Origin: HXMU1420-13 sp965601825 | GTDB taxonomy: Bacteria; Bacteroidota; Rhodothermia; Balneolales; Balneolaceae | NCBI GenBank assembly: GCA_965601825.1 | Contig: OZ271839.1 | Coordinates: 682,001 to 746,000, forward strand | Reading direction: 5' to 3' | DNA length: 64,000 nt | Part shown: one piece after another, positions 52,118 through 61,572 of the stretch | How positions within the stretch are numbered: position 1 is the stretch's first letter | Layout of the letters: every line of letters begins with the position of its first letter | Made by a program: the position numbers and the translations under genes | Notes under the pieces: model-generated | Seen by the model: only the letters and a program-made list of their open reading frames with translations | The model's database searches: none | Told to the model about the DNA's origin: nothing

Positions 52118-53467
52118 TTAGAGTAAGTTCTGCTCTCTCATTCTTTTGAAATAATCCACAGTTGCTGCTCTTACCTTTGGTGATAATAAAATGGCGCAGG
52201 TCATAGTTGGGATTGCCATCAATGCAAACATTCCATCAGTAAAGTTTAGTACAGCATTTATAGTTGCAACAGAACCAAAGATGATGGCAGCCGCATAGAA
52301 ATAATTGAAGTATTTCTGCTTATCTGCTCCAATCAGGAAACCAAGACATTTGGTTGAATAGTAGGAATAGGTGAATAATGAACTAAAAGCGAATATCAGT
52401 ACTGAAAACAGCAATAAGTAAACTCCAGCCGGACCAATCGCTTCCTGGAATGCATTCGCTGTTAAGGTGATGCCATTATATTCGCCGGATTGCCATACAC
52501 CGGTAACCAGAATTGCTAACGCCGTCATTGTACAAACAATCAAAGTATCGATGAATGGTCCCATCATTGCTACCAAACCCTCGCGAACAGGTTCATTGGT
52601 TTTTGCGGCGCCATGAGCAAGAGTGGCGGTACCGATTCCGGCCTCGTTACTAAACGCAGCACGCTTAGTTCCGTGAACTATTAATGCACCTATAGCTCCG
52701 CCACCTGCTGCTTCAGGATTGAAGTATTCACCCTTGAAAGCATCCGTTACAATTAGGCTTAGGTAATAGCCCAAATCACCAAAATGAACTGCTAAAATGT
52801 AGAGTACACAGCTCACGTACATTACAACCATGGCAGGAACCATCTTTGACGCTACTTTACCAATTCTCTTAATCCCACCAAAAATTACAAGGGATACGAT
52901 TGCAAGAATTACTAATCCTGAAATCAAATCAGTAGTGAATGAATCTCCTGCAACAGTTAATCCATTAGGAATAAGTATTACATCTCGAACAATTTGAGTA
53001 ACCTGATTAGACTGGAATATTGGAAGCGGCCCAAATAAACCGGCAACTGCAAATAGAACAGCCAGTGGTTTCCATTTTTTGCCTAATCCTTCCATGATCA
53101 TATACATCGTTCCACCCTGGATATTGCCTTCGGTATCTTTACCACGATACATGATTGAAAGAGTACAGGTGAAAAACTTTGTCGCCATACCAACAACAGC
53201 ACTAACCCACATCCAGAAAACAGCGCCTGGACCACCAACTGCAATGGCAACTGCTACCCCACTGATGTTACCCATTCCAATGGTTGCAGCAAGTGCACTA
53301 GAAAGAGCCTGGAAATGACTGATGTCACCGGGTGCATCCGGGTCGTCGAATTTACCACGAAGAATGTTTACAGCATGAAAGAAATACCTGTAAGGCGTAA
53401 ATCTTGAATAGAGCAGGAAAAAGAGTCCACCTCCGACTAATAAAACAACTAACGGAGTGCCCCACAT
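52118..53467 (-). CDS. Sodium:alanine symporter family (AGCS) transporter
   Basis: A 449-residue multi-pass transporter that would import alanine or glycine with sodium. Hallmarks are SALAATIGMGNISGVAVAIAVGGPGAVFWMW, GGTMYMIMEGLGKKWKPLAVLFA, KRAAFSNEAGIGTATLAHGAA and YSYYSTKCLGFLIG. The ATG at 53467 lies inside the usual N-terminus: the frame stays open upstream as LETIDRVLAAFSSFMWG, which is the family start, with a possible CTG at 53509. The true start may be non-ATG. Transporter identity is firm; the start is uncertain. Confidence 0.92.
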   Translation of the reverse strand: MWGTPLVVLLVGGGLFFLLYSRFTPYRYFFHAVNILRGKFDDPDAPGDISHFQALSSALAATIGMGNISGVAVAIAVGGPGAVFWMWVSAVVGMATKFFTCTLSIMYRGKDTEGNIQGGTMYMIMEGLGKKWKPLAVLFAVAGLFGPLPIFQSNQVTQIVRDVILIPNGLTVAGDSFTTDLISGLVILAIVSLVIFGGIKRIGKVASKMVPAMVVMYVSCVLYILAVHFGDLGYYLSLIVTDAFKGEYFNPEAAGGGAIGALIVHGTKRAAFSNEAGIGTATLAHGAAKTNEPVREGLVAMMGPFIDTLIVCTMTALAILVTGVWQSGEYNGITLTANAFQEAIGPAGVYLLLFSVLIFAFSSLFTYSYYSTKCLGFLIGADKQKYFNYFYAAAIIFGSVATINAVLNFTDGMFALMAIPTMTCAILLSPKVRAATVDYFKRMREQNLL

Positions 53468-53577
53468 AAACGAGGAAAATGCAGCAAGAACGCGATCTAT
53501 AGTTTCCAGAACGAGAAGATTTAGTGATGATGAATTGATTTAAAAACAGCCCAAATCTACTAAAAGTTGCCTTCAGT

Positions 53578-54018
53578 CTATAATGATCTTAGAAAATAGA
53601 TGTAATCAGTAGCTGGGGGTGTATAACCTGCGTTTCTTAGAATTAATGCAATTTGCGCTCTATGATGTTGCCCATGAATGATTACATGATCAAAAATATC
53701 TGCGACTGAATTTTTGAACATATTTCCTTTAGAATCCTGATACTCAAATTCTTTTCCAATTTTGCTGGCTATGCCTTCTAGCATGGAGTGATTATCATTC
53801 AACAAGCTAATACAGGTTTCCTCAGTGTAATCTCCCCATACATCAACCTTATCCTTAATCCCATGAATTCGATTGAACCAAATTACCTGAGCTTTAAAAA
53901 GATGTGTAAATAGTTTGATAGCCTCCTGACGAGTTTCTGGATCATCTTGAATTGGTGTGATGGCCTGGCAAATAAGATGATTTGCCCAAAGATCATACTG
54001 AATTTTCTTCTCTGTCAT
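53578..54018 (-). CDS. DinB-fold (damage-inducible/YfiT-like) protein
   Basis: A 146-residue four-helix-bundle protein of the DinB superfamily (unrelated to the polymerase). The metal-binding histidines fit: His in LFTHLFKAQVIWFNRIHG, and the pair in DHVIIHGQHHRAQIALILRNAG, with the late PATDYIYFLR. Members are putative thiol- or metal-dependent enzymes; most have no known substrate. It sits 13 bp after marC on the same strand and may be co-transcribed. Confidence 0.8.
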   Translation of the reverse strand: MTEKKIQYDLWANHLICQAITPIQDDPETRQEAIKLFTHLFKAQVIWFNRIHGIKDKVDVWGDYTEETCISLLNDNHSMLEGIASKIGKEFEYQDSKGNMFKNSVADIFDHVIIHGQHHRAQIALILRNAGYTPPATDYIYFLRSL

Positions 54019-54031
54019 GAATACCCCTTGA

Positions 54032-54721
54032 TTAGTTCAACCCAAAAAACGAACCGATTCCATTAATTACAAATTGAACTCCAATTGCTAATGCGATAAA
54101 TCCCATCATTCTGGTTACAACAGTCATACCACTTCTACCAATCACAGAATTTAACCATGGGGATACCCTTAAAATCCCCCAGGCGATGAAAGCACACAAT
54201 AAAACAGCAACAGTATTTATGATATAATCATTAATGCCACTGGCTTGAGAGCCAAAGCCAATAACAACAGCAATACTTCCCGGTCCGGATAATAATGGCA
54301 TTGCTATCGGACTGAATGATACATCCTCTTTTTCCATCGCAGCTTCCTGATCTTTCTTTGAAAGTTTACGCCCGCCTGTTTCCGGGTTCATCATAGAAAA
54401 ACCGGCGCGCATAATTACAAATCCTCCTGCTATCATTATTCCCGGCAAACTAATCCCGAAAAAATTGAGAATAAATGTTCCAAGGAATAGAAAGGTTACC
54501 AGCACTAAAAACATAAAAATGGCGGACTTTCTAGCGGTCTTAATTTGATCCTCAACAGGATGATCACCCAATAGTGAAAGAAACACCGGCATGGCGGCTA
54601 TTGGGTTAACTACTGAAAATAATGAAGTAAAACTGGCGATTAATAATGCACCGGCCCCCATAAAATCAGTTGAAAATGAAAATATGTCGTTGATAAAATT
54701 TTCCACTCCGGAAAGATACAT
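54032..54721 (-). CDS. MarC family membrane protein
   Basis: A 229-residue protein with six hydrophobic helices. The MarC signature is FTSLFSVVNPIAAMPVFLSLLG, with FFGISLPGIMIAGGFVIMRAGFSMM and AMPLLSGPGSIAVVIGF. Early claims of a multidrug-resistance role have not held up and its substrate is unknown. It diverges from the large surface-protein gene; the 107-bp gap contains the promoter region, including the start of the conserved 52-base leader. Confidence 0.9.
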   Translation of the reverse strand: MYLSGVENFINDIFSFSTDFMGAGALLIASFTSLFSVVNPIAAMPVFLSLLGDHPVEDQIKTARKSAIFMFLVLVTFLFLGTFILNFFGISLPGIMIAGGFVIMRAGFSMMNPETGGRKLSKKDQEAAMEKEDVSFSPIAMPLLSGPGSIAVVIGFGSQASGINDYIINTVAVLLCAFIAWGILRVSPWLNSVIGRSGMTVVTRMMGFIALAIGVQFVINGIGSFFGLN

Positions 54722-54799
54722 GCTTTTTCCTCGATAATTGAAATCTCACGGGGTATCGAATTATAAAATGTCCGAGTTAAGAGTTTTTTTTCGCAACAA

Positions 54800-54851
54800 G
54801 TAGAAATCTTAACTAACAAACTGTGAGTATGTTTAAGAAGTCTACAATCAC
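54800..54851 (+). repeat. 5' identical segment of surface-protein gene 1
   Basis: 52 bases identical to 57780-57831, running from 29 bases before the ATG to the eighth codon of the signal peptide. Outside it the two genes differ at the first following base. Confidence 0.9.
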
Positions 54852-57672
54852 TCTAGTTTTAATATTGATAGGTTCGGTTGCAGTAGCGCAGGACGGACTT
54901 AAAATGAAATTTGATGAACCCGATGATATTTACTGGGATAATAGATTTGGTGGAATTGGTGCAAATGGATTCATTCGTGATGTAGCACATGCTACAGGGG
55001 ATAGCATATTCATAGCAGGTGATTTTACTCAAATAAATGGAGTTCTTGCACCGGGAGTAGCACTATGGACAGGTAGTGAATGGCAGGCAGTTCCGCCAGG
55101 TAATAAAACCACTACAGATGTTTATGTAAGCGATATAGAATATGTAGATGGTATGCTTTTCATACTAAATCAGGGTACTACTTTCGCAAATTTTGATGAA
55201 CGATATTCAGGAAGATTATTGAGATATGATACTAGTACTGAAGACTTTTATCTGTTGAATGATACTTATTACTATTCGGAGCTCCCGAATTTTAATGATA
55301 TGACGCAAACAGAGGATGGGCAGATAATTCTAAGTTCAATTGAAGTAATTTATAATGATACGACAGAATATAACATCAATTTTCATTCGATCTTTAGTGG
55401 GAGCCTGATATATACACTAGGTCCAGAAATAGCCGGTAATACAACCCTACCGTATTTAAAAGAAGGAAAGGGAGGCTCATTTATAACCTTTCCAATAGAT
55501 GGTGATTTAAAGCAGAGCTTAAGCACAATAGAAAATCCACAATTGGTAGAAATAAGTATCTCTGGTAGCTACAGCACTTTAAACAATGGGTCAGTATTCC
55601 AAGATATAGGGATGGTAGAATTTACTGGAAACTATTATTTGGCACATGGAACTCAACGTAATCAAACTGAAAAAAGCTTTGCGAAATATGACATCTCATC
55701 AAGTACTTGGAATACAAATACTAATTTTTATGGCACAAATGATATACTGGAAATGGAAGCTATTCATGATGATACCGTGTATATGGCTGAAATTGAAACA
55801 GGAATTTATGCAGATGATGATATACATGTTAGGCGATATGATGATGAACTCTATTCCGACTCAAAAATATTCTATAATGACCTTTATTTCTTCGATGTAC
55901 AATTATTTCCCTATAAAAATGGGGTTGTAACAGCAGGGGTATTTAAAAGCTATGATTCCAATGAAGATAAGTATGTACTGGATATTGGAATATTGAGCAC
56001 CGAACAAAGCTTTAATAGTATTAAGGGTATAGGGCAAGCCGAAAACTTAATGGGTTTAAATGGCTTTGTGCAGACAATGATAGAAGTGGGTGATTCATTA
56101 ATTGTTGGTGGCAACTTTGATATGGCCGGTAATACCTATACATCAAATATTGCAGTTCTAAGCGATAATGAATGGAGTTCAATTGGTTTTTTTGGCAGTG
56201 AAGTTAGTTTGCCATTTGTGAATCATATGTATAGATACGATAAATACATATTCGTGGGTGGGCTGTTCGATGAGATATACCATAATGGGGTCAGTTATTA
56301 TTCTAAAAATATTGCTGCTTACAATATGGAATCTGATTCTTGGGAGATGTTAGGCACAGGGGTTGATGGTGATGTTAGCAAAATTCAAAAGATTGAAAAT
56401 AATTTATACGCTCTGGTAAATGATCAAGGTAAAGAAAGGCTATGGACCTATAGATCTGGATATTGGTTTGATAGAATATATGCACCGGATTATAGAGACC
56501 TATCAATTTATGCGGACGATATAATAGCTAAGGACGATAAACTATTTATAGCTGGAGAGTTCTATATCGATGGGATTAAAACAGCACTACACGCTGCTAC
56601 TTTAAGTATTGAAGGCTTACAAAAATTGAATATGCCGATTGATGTTGATATCAATCATTTTGGTACAAAATTCAGCATCGTAGATAATAAAGTTATAATG
56701 GCTGTGACAAGTAGGTTTATTGAAAATTCAGAAGGAAGCTATCCCATATTGCCACTATTTGAAGTCGTAGGAGATACTGTTGAGAGCTTCTTAGCGTCAC
56801 CATCAAATAATGGGTTTTTAAAAATTATTGGAGGTGGCGACAGATTATTTGCATTTACATCTGATATTGCAGGATCAGAAGGTTTTAATGGAATTTCTAC
56901 ATGGAATGGCGACTCTTGGACTAGATTAGGAAGCGGTCTGAATTTCAAAAATGATTTTATCAACTATGGGTTTTATGTAGGTGATGCAATAATTACTTCA
57001 GATGGTAAGCTAGCCGTTGGTGGGTATTTCGATATGGCTGGTAATAAACCTGCATCTAACTTCACTTTCTGGAGCGGTGAAACAGCACCATCAACACCGC
57101 AAACCATTTCGTTTAAGAACACTCCGGTAATTGATTATGCAGAATCATTAACCTTTGTGTGGTCAAATGCGAGTTATTCAACTGCTTTTGAATTTGAGCT
57201 ATCCGAAGACCCTGATTTTAATTCGTTAGTTGTTGGATTAACCGGAATCTCAGAAAACGAAGTTGAGGTAAGAACCGAATTCAGACTTGGTACGCCCTAT
57301 TATTGGCGAGTGCGCGCGGTAAACCCAAATGGATATAGTGCTTGGTCAGAGGTTGCGACTTTCGAAATGGCAGCACCCGTTTCTACCGAAGAGTTCGATT
57401 CAATTCAGCAGTTTGAACTTTTGCAGAATTACCCTAATCCCTTCAATCCAAGTACTAATATTCAGTTCTCATTACCTGAAGCACATAACATTAAACTCGA
57501 AATATTTGATGTTTCAGGCCGAAAAGTAGCCACTTTATTCAATGGTGAGCGATTAGGTGCCGGGTCACATACCACAACATTTAGGGCTGATAACTTATCA
57601 AGTGGGGTTTATTTCTATCGATTAGAAGCCGGAACCAACATCCAAATCAAGAAGATGCTTCTGATTAAGTAG
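54829..57672 (+). CDS. Large secreted propeller-like protein with sorting domain, copy 1
   Basis: A 947-residue exported protein. The ATG at 54829 (MFKKSTITLVLILIG) is preferred to the GTG two codons up; the signal peptide ends VAVAQ. The body (~25-745) has repeated beta-propeller or kelch-like units such as GDSIFIAGDFTQINGVLAPGVALWTGSEW, GDSLIVGGNFDMAGNTYTSNIAVLSDNEW and DGKLAVGGYFDMAGNKPASNFTFWSG. A fibronectin-type section (FKNTPVIDYAESLTFVWSN) and a sorting domain (LLQNYPNPFNPSTNIQFSL ... SSGVYFYRLEAG) end it. The last 606 bp are identical to copy 2. Function unknown; probably surface-exposed or released. Confidence 0.88.
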   Translation: MFKKSTITLVLILIGSVAVAQDGLKMKFDEPDDIYWDNRFGGIGANGFIRDVAHATGDSIFIAGDFTQINGVLAPGVALWTGSEWQAVPPGNKTTTDVYVSDIEYVDGMLFILNQGTTFANFDERYSGRLLRYDTSTEDFYLLNDTYYYSELPNFNDMTQTEDGQIILSSIEVIYNDTTEYNINFHSIFSGSLIYTLGPEIAGNTTLPYLKEGKGGSFITFPIDGDLKQSLSTIENPQLVEISISGSYSTLNNGSVFQDIGMVEFTGNYYLAHGTQRNQTEKSFAKYDISSSTWNTNTNFYGTNDILEMEAIHDDTVYMAEIETGIYADDDIHVRRYDDELYSDSKIFYNDLYFFDVQLFPYKNGVVTAGVFKSYDSNEDKYVLDIGILSTEQSFNSIKGIGQAENLMGLNGFVQTMIEVGDSLIVGGNFDMAGNTYTSNIAVLSDNEWSSIGFFGSEVSLPFVNHMYRYDKYIFVGGLFDEIYHNGVSYYSKNIAAYNMESDSWEMLGTGVDGDVSKIQKIENNLYALVNDQGKERLWTYRSGYWFDRIYAPDYRDLSIYADDIIAKDDKLFIAGEFYIDGIKTALHAATLSIEGLQKLNMPIDVDINHFGTKFSIVDNKVIMAVTSRFIENSEGSYPILPLFEVVGDTVESFLASPSNNGFLKIIGGGDRLFAFTSDIAGSEGFNGISTWNGDSWTRLGSGLNFKNDFINYGFYVGDAIITSDGKLAVGGYFDMAGNKPASNFTFWSGETAPSTPQTISFKNTPVIDYAESLTFVWSNASYSTAFEFELSEDPDFNSLVVGLTGISENEVEVRTEFRLGTPYYWRVRAVNPNGYSAWSEVATFEMAAPVSTEEFDSIQQFELLQNYPNPFNPSTNIQFSLPEAHNIKLEIFDVSGRKVATLFNGERLGAGSHTTTFRADNLSSGVYFYRLEAGTNIQIKKMLLIK
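57067..57672 (+). repeat. 3' identical segment, copy 1 (606 bp)
   Basis: Identical at every base by line-by-line reading with 60068-60673 (constant offset 3001), including all synonymous sites, and ending exactly at the stop codon. It covers the fibronectin-type and sorting regions. Upstream and downstream bases diverge at once. Confidence 0.93.
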
Positions 57673-57701
57673 TAGTATCAAACAGCTAGTTGAAATTTAA
57701 A

Positions 57702-57727
57702 AAGCCGATCAAAAAAGTGGTCGGCTT
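57702..57727 (+). terminator. Probable terminator after surface gene 1
   Basis: AAGCCGA (57702-57708) and TCGGCTT (57721-57727) form a 7-bp stem, with a loop of a-rich sequence, 29 bases past the stop. A weak T-tract (CTATGTTTT) follows. The stem may extend by further pairs. Confidence 0.55.
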
Positions 57728-57779
57728 CTATGTTTTAGTATTTAGCAGTGTCTGTGTTTAGAATTCTTTCACGCATTAG

Positions 57780-57831
57780 GTAGAAATCTTAACTAACAAA
57801 CTGTGAGTATGTTTAAGAAGTCTACAATCAC
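57780..57831 (+). repeat. 5' identical segment of surface-protein gene 2
   Basis: The 52-base match to 54800-54851 covers the leader and first codons of copy 2. Together with the 3' segment it brackets the divergent part of the pair. Confidence 0.9.
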
Positions 57832-60673
57832 ACTACTATTATTAATCTTAGGTTCTGCTGCTTTTGCTCAGGAGCAACAAAAAATGAAATTCGATGAGCC
57901 GGACGATATCTACTGGGATAACGCATTTGGGAGCTATGGAGTTGATGGCACTATTAGTGATATTATACATATCAATCAGGATAGCGTTATTGTTGCCGGT
58001 TCATTTACTTTTATAAATGGCTATCATACCCCAATAGTAGCATTATGGGATGGCCAATCATGGAGTTCGATTCCCGAAGGCAATGAACAATTATCCTCTG
58101 GGTTTGTATCAAAAATCGAATATTCTGATGAAGGTATTCTATACATTTTATTTTCAGGGGGCCGCTTTAGTAACTATGACCAATCTAAAGCTGGTTATGT
58201 TTTTGCATATGATCTTGATGCCAAAGAAATTCTCAATCCGTATGGTTTCTTCGGAAATGATTTTTATTCCATAGTTGATATTTCCCTTGCAGATGATGGT
58301 ACTTTATATGGATTAACTGCGGCTGATACAAATGAAGACTTATTTGTTACTGAATATTCAGGAACAGTTCTATTCTTAGATGAGACAGGATGGCGTGATA
58401 TTTATAATGTTTACAATGGCTCGCCGGTAGTTCCAAAATTAGAAGCAACTAGTGATGGCGTAATTGTTCACTCATTTGATGCAACGAGCATGTATAATAG
58501 TCGTTCTTCGATATCCGATCCTTTATTGGTTTATACAAACAGAGACTATAACATGAGCCTTGAAGATTTCGGAATTGACTCTGTTTTTAACGAAATAAAT
58601 GATGTTGAGTACATTGATAATGGGATTCTTGTTGCTGGAGAGCCGAATGATTTCAATTGTTTTGATTGTGCGGTAAGTAAATTTTCATTTATAGATTCAA
58701 TCTGGACTACAACTCCTTTTTATAGTTTCGGTGTATTCGATCCAGTTGATATTGATGGAACAGATGAAAATAATTACAGTTTATCATTTTCAACCACAGG
58801 AATTGAAGGGTTAGTAAATAGTATCTCAATTTATAAAGATGGAGAGCTTTCGGAGACTCATATAGTTGAATCCACAAAAAGGTCACCATTCCTACCAGTT
58901 AAAGAAATATATCACACAGAAAATGGGACATTCTTTTCAGCTAACGGATATATCAATCAAGCGAACTCATTAGTATCAGATTTTGGATTACTTAATGGGC
59001 AAGCAACCAGAGTTGGTGAGTCACCTAGTGCTAATGGAATAGAAGGGGTTGTAAATAGTATTCTAGAGTTCGGTAATGATATTTACGTTGCTGGGGATTT
59101 CCTAACTGCAGGTGGAGACTTTCAATATGATTTAGCGGTATGGAATAATGGAAATTGGTCGAACGTGGGAAAGTTTGATAATGAGCTGACAAATGGAGTA
59201 ATACATAGCTTATCGACTTACGATAAATATTTAATCGTAGCAGGCGATTTTAGTCGGATTACAACTGAAGAGGGACCTTTTTATTCAAAAAACATCGCAC
59301 TTTATGACTCAAGCAGTAAAGAATGGTCTTCATTAGACTATTACTTCAATGATCCTATTTATGATATAGAGAAAATTGAAAATTCTATATATGTACGAAC
59401 ATACAATGTAGAACAGGATCAATCTTCTATTTTAATATATCAGAATGGAGTATGGTCATCATTTTATGGTTTTAATAATTTTTCCATCGTAACCATTAAT
59501 GATGTGAAAGACATGATAGTGCATGAAAACGAGTTATATCTCGTTGGTGATTTCATTCTAGGTTATAATACAAATCAACCCCAGGAAGCTAAGCTATTGC
59601 GAATTGAAAGCGATCAGGCTACTGCTATCAAAATTCCAGAATATTTAAAGGAGTTAAAAAGTGTAGGGGGCAAATTCAGTAAAATTGATGATCAGGTTTT
59701 ACTATCAGTCGAAAATGACTTCATTTTAAATCAGGATGAAATCTACGAATCAGTGCCGCTTTTTAGTGTTGGCAAGGATACTCTATCGTCGTTTTTACCA
59801 AGCCCGTCAAAGGATGCTGTACAAGTAATTGGAAGTAATGATCGCCTATTCGCATTTAATGCGACTGAGTCGGGGGCCGCAAAATTCAATCATATTGCTA
59901 CATGGGACGGAACATCATGGAGGTCACTAGGTAGTGGAGTTAAAGGATACCGCACTAGTGATGAGATTGAACCGGGTGTTCGTGACGCCATAATTACCTC
60001 AGATGGTAAGTTAGCAGTTGGAGGTAATTTCTTTATGGCTGGAAACAAGCCGGCTTCAAACTTTACCTTCTGGAGCGGTGAAACAGCACCATCAACACCG
60101 CAAACCATTTCGTTTAAGAACACTCCGGTAATTGATTATGCAGAATCATTAACCTTTGTGTGGTCAAATGCGAGTTATTCAACTGCTTTTGAATTTGAGC
60201 TATCCGAAGACCCTGATTTTAATTCGTTAGTTGTTGGATTAACCGGAATCTCAGAAAACGAAGTTGAGGTAAGAACCGAATTCAGACTTGGTACGCCCTA
60301 TTATTGGCGAGTGCGCGCGGTAAACCCAAATGGATATAGTGCTTGGTCAGAGGTTGCGACTTTCGAAATGGCAGCACCCGTTTCTACCGAAGAGTTCGAT
60401 TCAATTCAGCAGTTTGAACTTTTGCAGAATTACCCTAATCCCTTCAATCCAAGTACTAATATTCAGTTCTCATTACCTGAAGCACATAACATTAAACTCG
60501 AAATATTTGATGTTTCAGGCCGAAAAGTAGCCACTTTATTCAATGGTGAGCGATTAGGTGCCGGGTCACATACCACAACATTTAGGGCTGATAACTTATC
60601 AAGTGGGGTTTATTTCTATCGATTAGAAGCCGGAACCAACATCCAAATCAAGAAGATGCTTCTGATTAAGTAG
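57809..60673 (+). CDS. Large secreted propeller-like protein with sorting domain, copy 2
   Basis: A 954-residue paralogue of the gene before it, starting at ATG 57809. Its first residues (MFKKSTITL) and last ~202 are the same as in copy 1. The body (~25-750) follows the same propeller layout, for instance QDSVIVAGSFTFINGYHTPIVALWDGQSW, GNDIYVAGDFLTAGGDFQYDLAVWNNGNW and DGKLAVGGNFFMAGNKPASNFTFWSG, but matches copy 1 only in scattered short blocks. An extra CysxxCys (FDWC-type FDCAVSKF area) occurs in the middle. Location and function are inferred as for copy 1. Confidence 0.88.
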   Translation: MFKKSTITLLLLILGSAAFAQEQQKMKFDEPDDIYWDNAFGSYGVDGTISDIIHINQDSVIVAGSFTFINGYHTPIVALWDGQSWSSIPEGNEQLSSGFVSKIEYSDEGILYILFSGGRFSNYDQSKAGYVFAYDLDAKEILNPYGFFGNDFYSIVDISLADDGTLYGLTAADTNEDLFVTEYSGTVLFLDETGWRDIYNVYNGSPVVPKLEATSDGVIVHSFDATSMYNSRSSISDPLLVYTNRDYNMSLEDFGIDSVFNEINDVEYIDNGILVAGEPNDFNCFDCAVSKFSFIDSIWTTTPFYSFGVFDPVDIDGTDENNYSLSFSTTGIEGLVNSISIYKDGELSETHIVESTKRSPFLPVKEIYHTENGTFFSANGYINQANSLVSDFGLLNGQATRVGESPSANGIEGVVNSILEFGNDIYVAGDFLTAGGDFQYDLAVWNNGNWSNVGKFDNELTNGVIHSLSTYDKYLIVAGDFSRITTEEGPFYSKNIALYDSSSKEWSSLDYYFNDPIYDIEKIENSIYVRTYNVEQDQSSILIYQNGVWSSFYGFNNFSIVTINDVKDMIVHENELYLVGDFILGYNTNQPQEAKLLRIESDQATAIKIPEYLKELKSVGGKFSKIDDQVLLSVENDFILNQDEIYESVPLFSVGKDTLSSFLPSPSKDAVQVIGSNDRLFAFNATESGAAKFNHIATWDGTSWRSLGSGVKGYRTSDEIEPGVRDAIITSDGKLAVGGNFFMAGNKPASNFTFWSGETAPSTPQTISFKNTPVIDYAESLTFVWSNASYSTAFEFELSEDPDFNSLVVGLTGISENEVEVRTEFRLGTPYYWRVRAVNPNGYSAWSEVATFEMAAPVSTEEFDSIQQFELLQNYPNPFNPSTNIQFSLPEAHNIKLEIFDVSGRKVATLFNGERLGAGSHTTTFRADNLSSGVYFYRLEAGTNIQIKKMLLIK
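60068..60673 (+). repeat. 3' identical segment, copy 2 (606 bp)
   Basis: Partner of 57067-57672. It begins in the FWSG codons just after the last propeller blade and ends at the stop. After the stop the downstream sequences differ (TAGTATCA against CATATAGA). Confidence 0.93.
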
Positions 60674-60764
60674 CATATAGAGAAATGTCCGATTTAATTG
60701 TCCGTAATTAGTTGGGCATTTCGCATTGTGGTATACAAATCATTCAATTCATTTTAAAAAGGTT

Positions 60765-61538
60765 ATGAAATTTCTAAAAATTACAATTATTGCATTAATG
60801 CTAGTCACAGCATGTAAAGACTCCTCTACAAATAGTGGGTCAGGAGATGACGCGCCATCTATTCCCGATGTGACAGCGACTCAACCTTCGTTTGAATACT
60901 TCAAAGGAAAGGTGATAAACGAACTACAAAAGACTTCCAACGGGACCTACCAACTATCAGCTGCTTTAACTTTTACAATTGAGTCTCTAATGACAGGTTT
61001 TTCCACGCTACCGGCTTCATTCATGGAAACAGCAGATGGTGAAAGCGCGACACTCAATAACGGTGTTTGGAGATGGGAATATACATCTGCAGGTGCGGGC
61101 GCATCTGTTTCGGTTATACTTACTGCGCAAGATGTGGGAGCTAGTACAAACTGGGAAATGCTGATTTCGGCAAGCTCGCAGGAATACACTTTTAACAATT
61201 ATAAGTTCATGGATGGCTTTGTAAGCAATACAGATAATAGTGGCGAATGGAATTTCTATAGTTTTGATGATCAGTCAAATTCGCCGGTTCTAACCTATAC
61301 TTGGGATATTGAATCTGATGAGGTAAATGAGTTTCAAATTACTATTGGCAGCTCTGATTTTACGACTATGAGAAAAGTTGGAGTAGCACCTAAAGAAAAC
61401 TACCTAATACTAACTGATGATACCGGAGATGAAACAACTATTTTTTGGGAGACTGAAAATGGAACCGGTTATTACGAACAGACTGGTGAAGAAAGGATAT
61501 GTTGGGATGCATCGAAAATAGATACCCCTTGTTCATAG
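60765..61538 (+). CDS. Lipoprotein of unknown function
   Basis: A 257-residue lipoprotein. The ATG at 60765 gives the signal MKFLKITIIALMLVTAC with the lipobox VTAC (Cys 17); a TTG 13 codons upstream is unlikely. After a Ser/Gly/Asp linker the body is predicted mainly beta, with repeated WRWEYTSAGAG, NSGEWNFYSFDDQ and ETTIFWETENGTGYYEQTGE pieces. It is not assigned to a family. A strong terminator follows. It probably stands in the envelope with the two surface proteins before it, 92 bp upstream. Confidence 0.75.
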   Translation: MKFLKITIIALMLVTACKDSSTNSGSGDDAPSIPDVTATQPSFEYFKGKVINELQKTSNGTYQLSAALTFTIESLMTGFSTLPASFMETADGESATLNNGVWRWEYTSAGAGASVSVILTAQDVGASTNWEMLISASSQEYTFNNYKFMDGFVSNTDNSGEWNFYSFDDQSNSPVLTYTWDIESDEVNEFQITIGSSDFTTMRKVGVAPKENYLILTDDTGDETTIFWETENGTGYYEQTGEERICWDASKIDTPCS

Positions 61539-61546
61539 ATCTCATT

Positions 61547-61572
61547 AGGCCAATCATTGATTGGCCTTTTTT
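61547..61572 (+). terminator. Strong intrinsic terminator after the lipoprotein gene
   Basis: AGGCCAATCA (61547-61556), one-base loop, TGATTGGCCT (61558-61567), and a T-run to 61572. A 10-bp stem directly followed by Ts, nine bases past the stop. It also reaches the end of the convergent kinase gene (stop at 61571). Confidence 0.85.
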
